From the NCBI GenBank assembly GCA_041655275.1, contig JBBAFU010000001.1, positions 308,963-372,962 of the forward strand: a stretch of 64,000 nt of DNA. Reading direction: 5' to 3'. The notes under the pieces are model-generated. The model worked only from the letters and a program-made list of their open reading frames with translations. It searched no databases and was not told the DNA's origin. Shown here in pieces: positions 35,169-43,783 of the stretch (position 1 is its first letter; each line of letters opens with the position of its first letter). Origin of the DNA: JAJYRX01 sp041655275 (GTDB lineage Bacteria; Pseudomonadota; Gammaproteobacteria; Burkholderiales; Burkholderiaceae_B). Position numbers and translations under genes: made by a program.

Positions 35169-35882
35169 TCAGGGCTCCCCGGACAGGGCGGTGATGAGAA
35201 AAGGCATGTCGGCATCACTGCCGGACAGCACCGTGAGCCGATAGCCGTCGCGATACCAGTGAACCGGCGCCTTTGCGCCATGCCGGACGTCGGGAAAACC
35301 CGGCTGCCAGCCGGCCTGGCGCAAACGTGTCGGGACGGTGGCCGATGCCGGCGTCATGCGCGCATGCAGGGACAGTGTTGCCGGTCCAGAGCCGCTGTCC
35401 AGGGTGGCGCTGACCAGGGGCTGCGGACCATCGGGCAGCACCCTGCCGGCGACATCATCCTGGACGTGAAGTGCCAGCGCAGATACCCGCCCCTGCACGC
35501 CGGCACCGGCCGCCTCGATTTCAGCCAGCCAGTGACGACCACCGTCGATGCCGGAAAGCACCATGCGTTCCGGCATGACGAGCAGCTGCTGAAACGCGGG
35601 ATTGGCCTGAGCAAGCGCATGGGCCATGTCCGCCAGGGACCGTGCCGCACTGAATTCCGCAAACTCGATGGCAACGCCGCCCAGATGCAGGCGCTGCGGC
35701 GACTGCCAATCCGCCTGCACGCCTTGCAGATAAGGCAATAGATGCGATGAGACTATGTTGTCATGCCGACGCAAGACGGAATGGCCGACAGCATCGGATA
35801 GCAACACGGCCATCGACAGCACCGCGGCTGCCACGATCAGCAGGGACGCCGTTGGCCATCTCCAGCGACACCGATGCGTCAT
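35169..35882 (-). CDS. Unrecognised membrane-anchored protein of the Tad-like operon
   Basis: 237 residues, not recognised. A basic start and one span (ASLLIVAAAVLSMAVLLSDAVG) suggest a signal anchor with the remainder in the periplasm. The rest is mostly predicted beta structure with no cysteines or known motif. It overlaps the TadE-like gene upstream by 4 bp (ATGA) and ends 2 bp before cpaB, so it is made together with the pilus proteins. It may be a pilus accessory protein specific to this lineage. Confidence 0.7.
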   Translation of the reverse strand: MTHRCRWRWPTASLLIVAAAVLSMAVLLSDAVGHSVLRRHDNIVSSHLLPYLQGVQADWQSPQRLHLGGVAIEFAEFSAARSLADMAHALAQANPAFQQLLVMPERMVLSGIDGGRHWLAEIEAAGAGVQGRVSALALHVQDDVAGRVLPDGPQPLVSATLDSGSGPATLSLHARMTPASATVPTRLRQAGWQPGFPDVRHGAKAPVHWYRDGYRLTVLSGSDADMPFLITALSGEP

Positions 35883-36634
35883 GGCCGCCCCTCCGGCGAG
35901 GCAAGATGCCAGGAAGGCAGATCACCCGCCCAGGCGTGCAACCAGTCAAGCTCGGCTTGCGGCCGGTTCCACGCAGCATCGACTGCAGGCATCCTCGCAA
36001 TGACCTGGCCGGCAGGCACCCGGGAACGCGCCACGACGAAAGACCATGCCGTCGATGATTCAGCAATCCTGAGGGCCGTCGCCGCATCATCCGGCGAGTG
36101 CCCGGCATCCGTTGCAATGGCAATCTGGCGTCGCAGACGGGGGTAGGCCTGCTCGAAAAAATCCAGCCCCAGGCGACCGGGCACAGCAAGCGGGCCATCA
36201 GCCAGACGCGGTGGCAATGCCAGATGCACGCCGAGCAGTCCCCTGTCCTCGAGCGACCACTGTGCGCGCAGCTGGCGCGCCGGCGTCCGGGCACCACCGA
36301 CCTGCGCCAACTCCGGCAAGGTGTCACCGCGCTGAAGCCGCAGGTCGAGCTGGTCGTAGACCCTGAGCTTGAGATCCTTGCCGCGCAAGTCCCGCCACTG
36401 CACGCCCACCCCGGAAAACAGGCCCGCTGACAGCGCCGCGTGGGCATCGAAGGTCTCGGAACGCGTGGCCAGGAAAGCCGCATGACGCACGCCGTGGTCC
36501 GCGTGCAGACCCATGTCCTGCAAGCGCCCCAGCCACGCGGTCCCAAACCACAGGCCGGCCAGCGCGAGCAACACAACCAGGGCTTCGGCAGCCGCCTGAC
36601 CGCGCTGGCGTCTCACGATGAGAGAATAGGCCAT
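35879..36634 (-). CDS. tadE: TadE-like minor pseudopilin
   Basis: 251 residues. The N-terminus RRQRGQAAAEALVVLLALAGLW has a prepilin-type site: G-Q cleavage with Glu at +5, then a hydrophobic stretch, as in TadE pseudopilins. The remaining 220 residues are extracytoplasmic and lack recognisable motifs. The protein is longer than a classical TadE. It is 6 bp downstream of the TadG-like gene. The TadE call rests on the N-terminus and context. Confidence 0.7.
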   Translation of the reverse strand: MAYSLIVRRQRGQAAAEALVVLLALAGLWFGTAWLGRLQDMGLHADHGVRHAAFLATRSETFDAHAALSAGLFSGVGVQWRDLRGKDLKLRVYDQLDLRLQRGDTLPELAQVGGARTPARQLRAQWSLEDRGLLGVHLALPPRLADGPLAVPGRLGLDFFEQAYPRLRRQIAIATDAGHSPDDAATALRIAESSTAWSFVVARSRVPAGQVIARMPAVDAAWNRPQAELDWLHAWAGDLPSWHLASPEGRP

Positions 36635-36640
36635 TGGGGA

Positions 36641-37984
36641 TCAGTCCTCCGCCGGCAGCAGATCGGCGGACAATCGTGCCTGCCAATAGTGCCGGAACAG
36701 ATTGGCGGTCTCGATGCGACCATCGGGCCTGGGCTCGGGTCTGTCGAAGAAGGCCTGCGCTGCCGAGCGCGTGCGAATACGCAGGGACTGCGGCCCTGTG
36801 CGCTTCAGGATGGCGACGAATCCCACGGCATCGGGACCACCCTGGCGCGTATCCAGATACGGCGGCAGACCACCGCCCTGCCAGCGCACGCCGGCAGCCA
36901 CGGCATGGGAGTTGGCCATGGGGTTGCCCGAGCCCGAGGCAATGTTCCAGTCGGTATGCTCCTGCACCCAGCGCCAGAAGTCCTGCTGGGCAAAGTTCTC
37001 GGGCGGCTGGGCGACGTGAGGCTCGGCCAGGCGGGCTTGCGCCTGTGTGGGCACCCAGCCCCAACCCATGGCATATTCGCGAAAGTAGCAGCCTATCCAG
37101 CGATTGGAACGCAGGGCGTGATGCGATTGGGTATCGATGGACTGCCACAGCCCCTGGGCATCGAGCTCTGTGGCACCACGCCGGCGCAGCTCGTGACGTC
37201 GCGAAGGACAACGGGCGTCGACCACCCAGGGGTTGCGCTGCGTATGATTGCGGGGCTTCAGAAAGCCGTAGTGCGCCGCCGCCTGCAACACGAAGGGGCG
37301 CAAACTCAGACCGGCATGGGTCTGCAGATAGGACGGCCAGCCATCCTCTTCGATATGCAGCGCGGGCGCGCCGCCATCGCCCGGCGTGAAAAAGGCGGGT
37401 GCCCCGGCGTAGCTGGCCTCGAGCACGGCCTCCATCATGGCGCGCCGTGCATCGACGACGGAATCCGCCACCTGCCGGCCGGCCACACGCAGGCTGCCCT
37501 GCACCAGTGCATCATGCGCAAGAAAGGCCTGTGCCAGCGCACCGTCATCGCGCGCGAGCGCATCCATGCCGGCGGCCAGCGCAGCCGATGCATAGGCCGC
37601 ACCGTGTTCCGGCCCGAACAGCATGCCAATCAGATACGCCGGAGGGTTGCCGCGTGCAAACTGCAGCGCCTCGGTGGCACCGAAGCTGGCCCAGGATGCC
37701 AGGGTGACCAGATGCGCCATGGCGACCTGGTGACCCACCTGGGTGCGATTGATGAGGGCCAGCAGGTTGAGCGCCCGCGCCTGGACCAGGGCGCCGCTGT
37801 AGGCTGCAGCATCCAGCGCATGCGTCTGCTTGCTGCGCGCCGCCACCACCTGGCCCAGCTGGAAGAAATGGATCAGGGCGACGATGGCCGCACCCATCAG
37901 CACCATGCCCAGAACCAGGGACTGGCCCGCCTGATGGTCGGACCGCAGCGCGGCGACAGATGCCGGTACCGGTGCGGACGTCAT
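36641..37984 (-). CDS. tadG: TadG-like pilus assembly protein
   Basis: 447 residues. DHQAGQSLVLGMVLMGAAIVALIHFFQ gives an N-terminal hydrophobic segment preceded by a G-Q pair (the segment is also TadG-like in SKQTHALDAAAYSGALVQAR, which follows). The long remainder is presumably periplasmic. The start overlaps the pilin stop (ATGA). Unlike the two neighbours it lacks Glu at +5, so processing at G-Q is uncertain. No von Willebrand A domain is obvious. Weak family resemblance apart from the N-terminal 60 residues. Confidence 0.7.
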   Translation of the reverse strand: MTSAPVPASVAALRSDHQAGQSLVLGMVLMGAAIVALIHFFQLGQVVAARSKQTHALDAAAYSGALVQARALNLLALINRTQVGHQVAMAHLVTLASWASFGATEALQFARGNPPAYLIGMLFGPEHGAAYASAALAAGMDALARDDGALAQAFLAHDALVQGSLRVAGRQVADSVVDARRAMMEAVLEASYAGAPAFFTPGDGGAPALHIEEDGWPSYLQTHAGLSLRPFVLQAAAHYGFLKPRNHTQRNPWVVDARCPSRRHELRRRGATELDAQGLWQSIDTQSHHALRSNRWIGCYFREYAMGWGWVPTQAQARLAEPHVAQPPENFAQQDFWRWVQEHTDWNIASGSGNPMANSHAVAAGVRWQGGGLPPYLDTRQGGPDAVGFVAILKRTGPQSLRIRTRSAAQAFFDRPEPRPDGRIETANLFRHYWQARLSADLLPAED

Positions 37985-38256
37985 TGCACGTCTGCGTTGC
38001 CGGTGAAGGACTTGAGCGTCTTGCTTGCCGTCTGACCGGCAGCGGCCTCGGCGGCGGCCTGCGCCGCCTGCGACTGCTCGGTACCGTCCTCGCCGGCGAG
38101 CTCCTTGGCCATGGCGGCCGTCTGCGAGCGCACGACCTGGCCGAAAAGCTGATAGACGGCGATGGCCGCTATCGCGACCAGCGCAACCACAATGATGTAC
38201 TCGGTCATGCCCTGGCCGCGCTGGCGTGCGCGCCGGGCCGGCTGCGATCGCTTCAT
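37981..38256 (-). CDS. flp: Flp-type pilin
   Basis: 91 residues; first gene of the operon, with GGAG 6 nt before the ATG. RARQRGQGMTEYIIVVALVA contains the Flp motif G-X4-E-Y: cleavage is expected after Gly14, leaving Gln1 with Glu5-Tyr6, followed by a hydrophobic helix. The mature C-terminal part is Ala/Gln/Glu-rich (SQAAQAAAEAAAGQ). It is longer than most Flp pilins (about 50-80 residues). No prepilin peptidase (TadV/CpaA) gene is in the window, so processing needs one from elsewhere. Confidence 0.85.
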   Translation of the reverse strand: MKRSQPARRARQRGQGMTEYIIVVALVAIAAIAVYQLFGQVVRSQTAAMAKELAGEDGTEQSQAAQAAAEAAAGQTASKTLKSFTGNADVQ

Positions 38257-38349
38257 GATGTTCTCCGTTGTCTGAACCCGTCTACAGTGTGGCGTGCACA
38301 CGATCAGGGAACAATTCGGAGAAGTCACAGCGGACCGCAGGGTCCATCC

Positions 38350-38372
38350 GTACCAGTACCTGCGTCTGGTAC
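38350..38372. promoter_or_regulatory. Inverted repeat between ppa and the pilus operon
   Basis: GTACCAG-N9-CTGGTAC is a perfect 7-bp inverted repeat, about 95 bp upstream of the pilin ATG and just past the ppa stop. No T-run follows it on either strand, so it is not a standard terminator. It may be an operator for the pilus operon. A second small repeat, GTGTG-N5-CACAC, lies closer to the pilin gene. Confidence 0.4.
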
Positions 38373-38386
38373 CTGAGTCAAGACCC

Positions 38387-38929
38387 TCAGTCGGCAGCGT
38401 CCTCGCCGGTGTAGCGGCGTGCCGAAGCGAGGATTTCACGGCGGGCGGCCTCGGGGCCTTCCCAGCCCTTGACCTTCACCCACTTGCCGTGTTCGAGATC
38501 CTTGTAATGCTCGAAGAAGTGCTGGATGCGTGCCGTTTCTTCGGCGGGCAGGTCTTCCGGCGTGTGGATGCTGCGATACGGCGGATACAGCTTGTCAACG
38601 GGCACGGCCAGCACCTTGGCATCACCACCGGCCTCGTCGTCCATCTGCAGCACGCCGATGGCACGCGAGCGGATCACGCTGCCGACCTGAATGGGGAAAG
38701 GCGCCATGACCAGTACGTCCACCGGGTCGCCATCGTCGGCAATCGTCTGGGGGATATAGCCATAGTTGCAGGGATAGTGCATGGCCGTGAGCATGATGCG
38801 ATCGACGAATATGCAGCCGGTATCTTCATCGACCTCGTACTTGACGGGATCTGCATTCATGGGGATTTCAATGATGACATTGAATTCATCCGGCAGCTTT
38901 TCGCCGGCAGGGACTCGATCTAGGCTCAT
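38387..38929 (-). CDS. ppa: Inorganic pyrophosphatase
   Basis: 180 residues, family I soluble pyrophosphatase. The metal-binding core DDGDPVDVLV is present, along with NYGYIPQTI, LPAEETARIQHFFEHYKDLE and KVKGWEGPEAARREI. It hydrolyses PPi to drive biosynthetic reactions. It is separated from hemY upstream by 33 bp. Confidence 0.96.
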   Translation of the reverse strand: MSLDRVPAGEKLPDEFNVIIEIPMNADPVKYEVDEDTGCIFVDRIMLTAMHYPCNYGYIPQTIADDGDPVDVLVMAPFPIQVGSVIRSRAIGVLQMDDEAGGDAKVLAVPVDKLYPPYRSIHTPEDLPAEETARIQHFFEHYKDLEHGKWVKVKGWEGPEAARREILASARRYTGEDAAD

Positions 38930-38962
38930 GCTGTTTGATTACCTTGGGTGAACAATGAAAGA

Positions 38963-40459
38963 TCAGGAGGGCTCGTGGGCACTCCGCGGCCGGTCGGACG
39001 TCTGGCTGACATCGACCCCGGGTATGGGTGCCGTATCGAAATAGGCTTCGGCATCGGTGCCGGATGCCGTGCCGGCCGTGTCATCCGCCTTGCCGGTGTC
39101 CCCGGGCGCAGTTTCGGGCGCCGTTTCAGTCGCTGCGGCAGGCAGCACCGAGGCCCTGGCGGATATCGGCGGTGTTTCGGGGGCTGCCGCACTGTCTGCC
39201 GTCAGCGGGACAAGCAGTGCATCGCGCCCGGGTATCTGTGACAGGGGTGCCTGCGCATCGCCGGAGACCGGCAGCCGGCCGGCCACCCGGGATGCGAGAC
39301 GCCAGTGATGCGTGGCCTGCGCGGCGCGACCCTGGGCGTCGTAGAGATTGCCCAGCAAGGCATGGATGCGCACATCGCTACGCAGGCGCATGCTCTCCAG
39401 CAGATAACGCTCGGCCAGCCCCCAGAGCTCACCCGTCAGGCATAACCGCCCCATGGTGGCCAGCAGGATGGGATTGTCGCCCTGTGACTTGAGCCAGGAT
39501 TCGGCCTTGTTCAGGCGACGGCGTACCTGATCGGCCGGACACTGGCCATAGGCCTGGATCAGGCGGACATCCATGGTCTTGGCGATGGCATTTTCCAGGA
39601 TGCGGCCGGCTTCCTCGTGCTGGTTGGCATTGGCCTGGACTTCGGCGGCGGCGAGTGCGATTTCAGGCAGGTTGCGCTCGTCACCTTTCAGGCCATTCCA
39701 GAGTGCGCGAAACCCTTCCGCGCCGGCCGCACGCAACTGGGCGGCCACGGCCTGTTCGATGAGCTGCATGGCCTGGGCCTCATCAATGGCGCCGCGACGC
39801 AACAGCAGGCGCGCAAGTGCATGCACGCGCTCGTGATTACCGAGCTGGACATGGGCGCGCAGCAGCAGGCGCGTCGCATGAAAATGGCGCGAACTGGCAT
39901 CCTGCACCGGCTGCAGCAGGGCCAGCGCCTCACCGGCACGCTGCCCATCGAGATAAAGCTCGGCCGTCACGATTGCCACGACATCGCGCAGGCGGGCATC
40001 GTCGCGCATCAGCTCGCGCGCCTGCGCCAGCGCACGCTCGCCGCGTTCGGCATCGCCGCGCTGATAGGCAGCCCGTGCCGAGGCCAGCGCCGCCAGCACC
40101 TTGCTCGTACGAGAGCTGCTCTTGCCCAGCAAGCGTGTCAAATCCTTGTCTGCCGGCTCCAGCCTGCCTTCCAGCAGATGAATCCAGGCATTCTCGAGCA
40201 AGTTGTAATCGCGACGCTGCGCCCGCCTGCCCTGCCAGGAACGCAAGCGGCCGGGGCCGCGCGCCAGCCAGGCGAGCAGGCGCAGGACAGCATAGAGAAG
40301 CACAAAGGCCGTGACCAGCAGAATGAGTGCCAGGGTCAGGGAAATCTCTATGCGCCAAGGCTGCACGAGGATGAGTATATTGCCGCCGTGGTCCTGCAGC
40401 AGGAGCGCGGCGCCCACGGCCGCAATGAAGACCAGCAGCGTCCAGAACCAGGCTCTCAT
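38963..40459 (-). CDS. hemY: HemY-type TPR membrane protein of the haem operon
   Basis: 498 residues. Two N-terminal spans (WTLLVFIAAVGAALLLQ and LTLALILLVTAFVLLYAVL) are followed by the HemY_N domain (RRAQRRDYNLLENAWIHLLEG) and TPR-like helices through residue 400. The tail is an Ala/Thr/Pro-rich region. Proteobacterial HemY of this kind is linked to late haem synthesis by location but its reaction is not settled. The ATG overlaps the hemX stop (ATGA). Confidence 0.9.
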   Translation of the reverse strand: MRAWFWTLLVFIAAVGAALLLQDHGGNILILVQPWRIEISLTLALILLVTAFVLLYAVLRLLAWLARGPGRLRSWQGRRAQRRDYNLLENAWIHLLEGRLEPADKDLTRLLGKSSSRTSKVLAALASARAAYQRGDAERGERALAQARELMRDDARLRDVVAIVTAELYLDGQRAGEALALLQPVQDASSRHFHATRLLLRAHVQLGNHERVHALARLLLRRGAIDEAQAMQLIEQAVAAQLRAAGAEGFRALWNGLKGDERNLPEIALAAAEVQANANQHEEAGRILENAIAKTMDVRLIQAYGQCPADQVRRRLNKAESWLKSQGDNPILLATMGRLCLTGELWGLAERYLLESMRLRSDVRIHALLGNLYDAQGRAAQATHHWRLASRVAGRLPVSGDAQAPLSQIPGRDALLVPLTADSAAAPETPPISARASVLPAAATETAPETAPGDTGKADDTAGTASGTDAEAYFDTAPIPGVDVSQTSDRPRSAHEPS

Positions 40460-41850
40460 TGCTGCGCCTCGCCGCCCGCATCCGGAGCTTGCGCCTGAAG
40501 CTCGCGCACAGCCTCCAGCGCCGTGATGCTGTTGCCGACATCGGGCAGCTTGAGCTCGATGTCGGTATCTTCAAGTTCACGGGCGATGCGCAGCGCCTGC
40601 CGTGACAGTGTGGACTGGGCGTCGAAACGTGCACCGATGGCCTGAACCAGGGCGTGAGTTTCCGATTTCCAGATTTCGGACTGCCCCATCATGAGGGCCA
40701 GTTGTGCCGTCATGATGCGCAGACGCAGATTGTCGCGGAACCGGGCTGCCTGATCGGGCGAGATCAGCAGCGCTGCGGCATCATCGACGCGACGCACGGA
40801 AATGAAACGATCGAAATCTTCACGCAGGGAAGTCATGGTGGCGTCGGTCCAGTCGCGACCTCGCGCCAATGCGGACTCCCACCAGGATCCCGAATCATCG
40901 CCGGACACCGGCTGCGCCGGATCAGCCTGCGGCACAGGGGGCGCCTGCTCAGGCCCGGTCACGGCACCCGTCGGGCTGACATCATCGGGCACCAGCAGCG
41001 GCGCCTGCTGCACCAGGGCCGCAAGCTCGTCCAGGCGGGCCGACAGCAAGCCGACATCGATGGTGCGCGCAGCCCGCAGACGATCAAGGTCGCCGTTGAT
41101 GGTCTGCTGCAGCGATGCCAGCGCCGGACGATTGGCACGCGCCAGCTGGGCCTGTGCCGTCTCCAGCGAGATGATGGCGTTGGATACATTGCCACCCAGC
41201 TGCAGCTGCTGCTGGGCAATGACCACCAGATGATCGATATCATTGAGCAGCACGAGATCGGAGCCACGGTCGGTCAGCAGCTGGAAGGCTTCGTCCAGAC
41301 TGCGATATTCGGCACGCGAGGCCTTGAAGCTGTCATCGAGCGCGGCAATGCGTGCCGCCTGACCATCCAGTACCGATTTGAGCTGGGATGCCTGCTCGCC
41401 CGCCCGGCGCAGCTGATCGCTACTTTCCAGCAGCTCGTTCTGCAGGGATTGCAGGGAGCGTTGCGTGTGCTGTTGTGACTGGTGAACAAACCACAGGCCG
41501 GCAGCGAGCAGCAGTACCAGTACAAAGAGCAGCCACAGGGGCCAGCTGCGGCCCTGCTTGCCCTGGACCGGGGGTGTCGTTGCAGCCGTCTTCGCCGGCG
41601 CCGGTTTATCCCGGGCTGCTGCGGATGTCGCAGCGGCCGAAGGCTCGCGCTTGCTGTCGGAAGGTGGAGTCGCCGGCTTTGCCGTCTTCTGGGCGACAGG
41701 CGCCGTCTTGGCCGGCGCAGCCGACTTGGTGGCGGGTGCAGCAGCCTTGGCCGCTGCAGCTGTCTTCACAGGCGCGGCTGTCCTGGCGGGCTCGGCCGCC
41801 TTGGCAGGCACGGCATCGTTGCGCGGAGAGCGGGGCGTTTTTTCAGTCAT
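40456..41850 (-). CDS. hemX: HemX-like protein (uroporphyrinogen III methyltransferase domain-like)
   Basis: 464 residues from MTEKTPRSPRND; longer in-frame sequence upstream lies inside hemD. The first 110 residues are a low-complexity Ala/Lys/Pro tract on the cytoplasmic side. One span (WPLWLLFVLVLLLAAGLWF), a coiled coil and the HemX domain (LNDIDHLVVIAQQQLQLGG, VRRVDDAAALLISPDQAARF) follow. Despite the database name, no methyltransferase motif is visible. It overlaps hemD by 8 bp. Confidence 0.9.
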   Translation of the reverse strand: MTEKTPRSPRNDAVPAKAAEPARTAAPVKTAAAAKAAAPATKSAAPAKTAPVAQKTAKPATPPSDSKREPSAAATSAAARDKPAPAKTAATTPPVQGKQGRSWPLWLLFVLVLLLAAGLWFVHQSQQHTQRSLQSLQNELLESSDQLRRAGEQASQLKSVLDGQAARIAALDDSFKASRAEYRSLDEAFQLLTDRGSDLVLLNDIDHLVVIAQQQLQLGGNVSNAIISLETAQAQLARANRPALASLQQTINGDLDRLRAARTIDVGLLSARLDELAALVQQAPLLVPDDVSPTGAVTGPEQAPPVPQADPAQPVSGDDSGSWWESALARGRDWTDATMTSLREDFDRFISVRRVDDAAALLISPDQAARFRDNLRLRIMTAQLALMMGQSEIWKSETHALVQAIGARFDAQSTLSRQALRIARELEDTDIELKLPDVGNSITALEAVRELQAQAPDAGGEAQQ

Positions 41851-42688
41851 GGCGAGATTGTAATCCGAGAGACACCCGGGACGCAGCGGCCTGCGCCATG
41901 AGCGCGTCAGCCATGGCATCATCTGACGGCGCACACACGGCAATGGCCTGTGCCGCCCGGGCGTCGGAAGCCCCGAGTATAGTTTGTAAATGTCCGGCGA
42001 TTCGTTGATGAATCACTACAAATCGGCAATCCGCCCAGCGTCGCTCCAGGCCCAGGGCCTGGATACCGGCCTGCACAGCCCGCAGACCCTCGGTGCTGGT
42101 CAACAGGAAGACCGGCGCCGGTGCGGCCTGCATTGCGCGTACCAGCTGCTGCTCCTGCGCCTCGCTCCAGCGCACAGGACGGCGCTCGTAAACGGTCAGA
42201 CGGCGTACACGCACACCGGCGGCATCCAGTTGCCTGCCCAGCCATTCGCGCCCCTGCTGGCCACGCAATATGGTAGCCCGGTGCACTTTCGGCAGATGAG
42301 GCGCCAGCAGCGCCCACAGCGCTTCGGAATCCTGATCGGGTGCGCCGGCAGGCGGATGCACGATGCGGGTGGCAGACAGACGTTCGCAGGCATACAGCGG
42401 ACGGGCGCTTGCTGCACCCACACAGCCCAGCCAGGCCCGGCCCGGCCAGGGTTCCCTGGCGTCATCCCGGCACGCCAGGTGATCGACGAAGACCTGTGCC
42501 GCCTGACGGCTCACGAAGACAAGAAGGTCCTCATCGGCGAGGGCGGCGAGCTCGAGCGCTTCGGGCGCACAGGCCTGCAGGGCCAGCGCGGGCAGACACA
42601 GGACGTCATGCCCGGCCTGCTGCAGACGATGGGCCAGTGCCTGGTTCCGCCCTTCGGGTCGCGTCAGGATGAGACAGGGTCTTGCCAT
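41843..42688 (-). CDS. hemD: Uroporphyrinogen-III synthase
   Basis: 281 residues from MARPCLILTRPEGRNQ, the usual HemD N-terminus. It cyclises hydroxymethylbilane with inversion of ring D. VFVSRQAAQVFVDHL and VFLLTSTEGLRAVQAGIQAL are typical of the two-lobed fold; the family is poorly conserved, so the operon position between hemC and hemX supports the call. Confidence 0.92.
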   Translation of the reverse strand: MARPCLILTRPEGRNQALAHRLQQAGHDVLCLPALALQACAPEALELAALADEDLLVFVSRQAAQVFVDHLACRDDAREPWPGRAWLGCVGAASARPLYACERLSATRIVHPPAGAPDQDSEALWALLAPHLPKVHRATILRGQQGREWLGRQLDAAGVRVRRLTVYERRPVRWSEAQEQQLVRAMQAAPAPVFLLTSTEGLRAVQAGIQALGLERRWADCRFVVIHQRIAGHLQTILGASDARAAQAIAVCAPSDDAMADALMAQAAASRVSLGLQSRHD

Positions 42689-42710
42689 GCCGAGCGCGCC
42701 GAAGCAGGCG

Positions 42711-43658
42711 CTAGCCCTGCCCGGGCACCAGCAGGCGTGCAAGAATGGCGTCTGCACCCATGGCCATCAACTCTGAAGCGGCCTGCTCACCCACAGCCCG
42801 GGCCTGCTCGACCGGGCCGCTCGCCTGCGTCTGCAGCACCGCAGTGCCATCCGGCTCGGCCACCAGCGCCTGCACATTGACCATGCCATCCTGTACCTGG
42901 GCATAGGCGGCAAGCGGTACTTGGCAGGAACCGCCGAGTGCGCGCGAAACCGCCCTTTCCGCTTCCGCACAGGCATGCGTGACGGCACAGTCCAGCGGCG
43001 CCAGCCAGGCGTGCAACTCCTTGCGTTCATCCAGGATTTCGACGCCCAGCGCGCCCTGCCCCGGTGACGGCAGGCTGTCGGCCACGGGCAGGTAGTTGCG
43101 GATGCGATGCGCCAGGCCAAGCCGCTTGAGGCCGACGGCCGCAAGAATGATGGCATCGTATTCACCACGATCGAGCTTGGCCAGACGGGTATCGAGATTG
43201 CCGCGCAAGGGCTTGACCATCAGCCCGGGGTAGCGCTGGCGCACCTGGGATTCGCGGCGCAGGCTGGACGTGCCCACCACACTGCCTTGCGGCATGGCAG
43301 CCAGCGATTCGTGGCGCGAGGACACGAAGGCATCGCGCGGGTCATCGCGCTTGAGCACGACCGGCAGGGCAAAAGGCGGCCCAAGCTCGAAAGGCACATC
43401 CTTGAGCGAATGCACGGCCAGATCGGCACGCCCGTCCAGCAGCGCGGTCTCGAGCTCCTTGACGAACAGGCCCTTGCCACCCACCTTGGACAGCGTGCGA
43501 TCCAGGATCTGGTCGCCGCGCGTGGTCAGCTCGAGCAACTCGACGCGACAATCGGGGTAGCGCTCCTGGAGAAGCTCGCGCACATGCTGCGCCTGCCAGA
43601 GTGCCAGACGACTGGCGCGTGTGGCAATGACAAGACGGCTCGGCGGCACGCCCGTCAT
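42711..43658 (-). CDS. hemC: Hydroxymethylbilane synthase (porphobilinogen deaminase)
   Basis: 315 residues. It polymerises four porphobilinogens on a dipyrromethane cofactor. The start matches LVIATRASRLALWQAQHV, with KVGGKGLFVKELETALL and VHSLKDVP following; the cofactor cysteine is in LGGSCQVPLAAYA. The ATG overlaps the stop of a 41-codon gene upstream. It heads hemC-hemD-hemX-hemY. Confidence 0.97.
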   Translation of the reverse strand: MTGVPPSRLVIATRASRLALWQAQHVRELLQERYPDCRVELLELTTRGDQILDRTLSKVGGKGLFVKELETALLDGRADLAVHSLKDVPFELGPPFALPVVLKRDDPRDAFVSSRHESLAAMPQGSVVGTSSLRRESQVRQRYPGLMVKPLRGNLDTRLAKLDRGEYDAIILAAVGLKRLGLAHRIRNYLPVADSLPSPGQGALGVEILDERKELHAWLAPLDCAVTHACAEAERAVSRALGGSCQVPLAAYAQVQDGMVNVQALVAEPDGTAVLQTQASGPVEQARAVGEQAASELMAMGADAILARLLVPGQG

Positions 43659-43780
43659 CCTGCCAGCATCTTGAAGATGACGGATGCAACAATGCCCAGC
43701 ACACCCAGAATGGCCAGACCCTGCAGCAGCGACAGGCCGGATTCGGCACGCTGCGCTTCACGAGATGATGAGTTTTCCAT
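43655..43780 (-). CDS. 41-residue single-span membrane protein
   Basis: A small gene read directly from the sequence: MENSSSREAQRAESGLSLLQ, then one hydrophobic helix (GLAILGVLGIVASVIFKMLAG) to the stop. It has a good AAGGA ribosome site 8 nt ahead. Its TGA overlaps the hemC ATG as ATGA, which supports real translation and coupling. The terC stop is 3 bp upstream. No family recognised. A polar N-terminus with a single span suggests a small regulatory or complex-stabilising peptide. Confidence 0.7.
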   Translation of the reverse strand: MENSSSREAQRAESGLSLLQGLAILGVLGIVASVIFKMLAG

Positions 43781-43783
43781 GAT

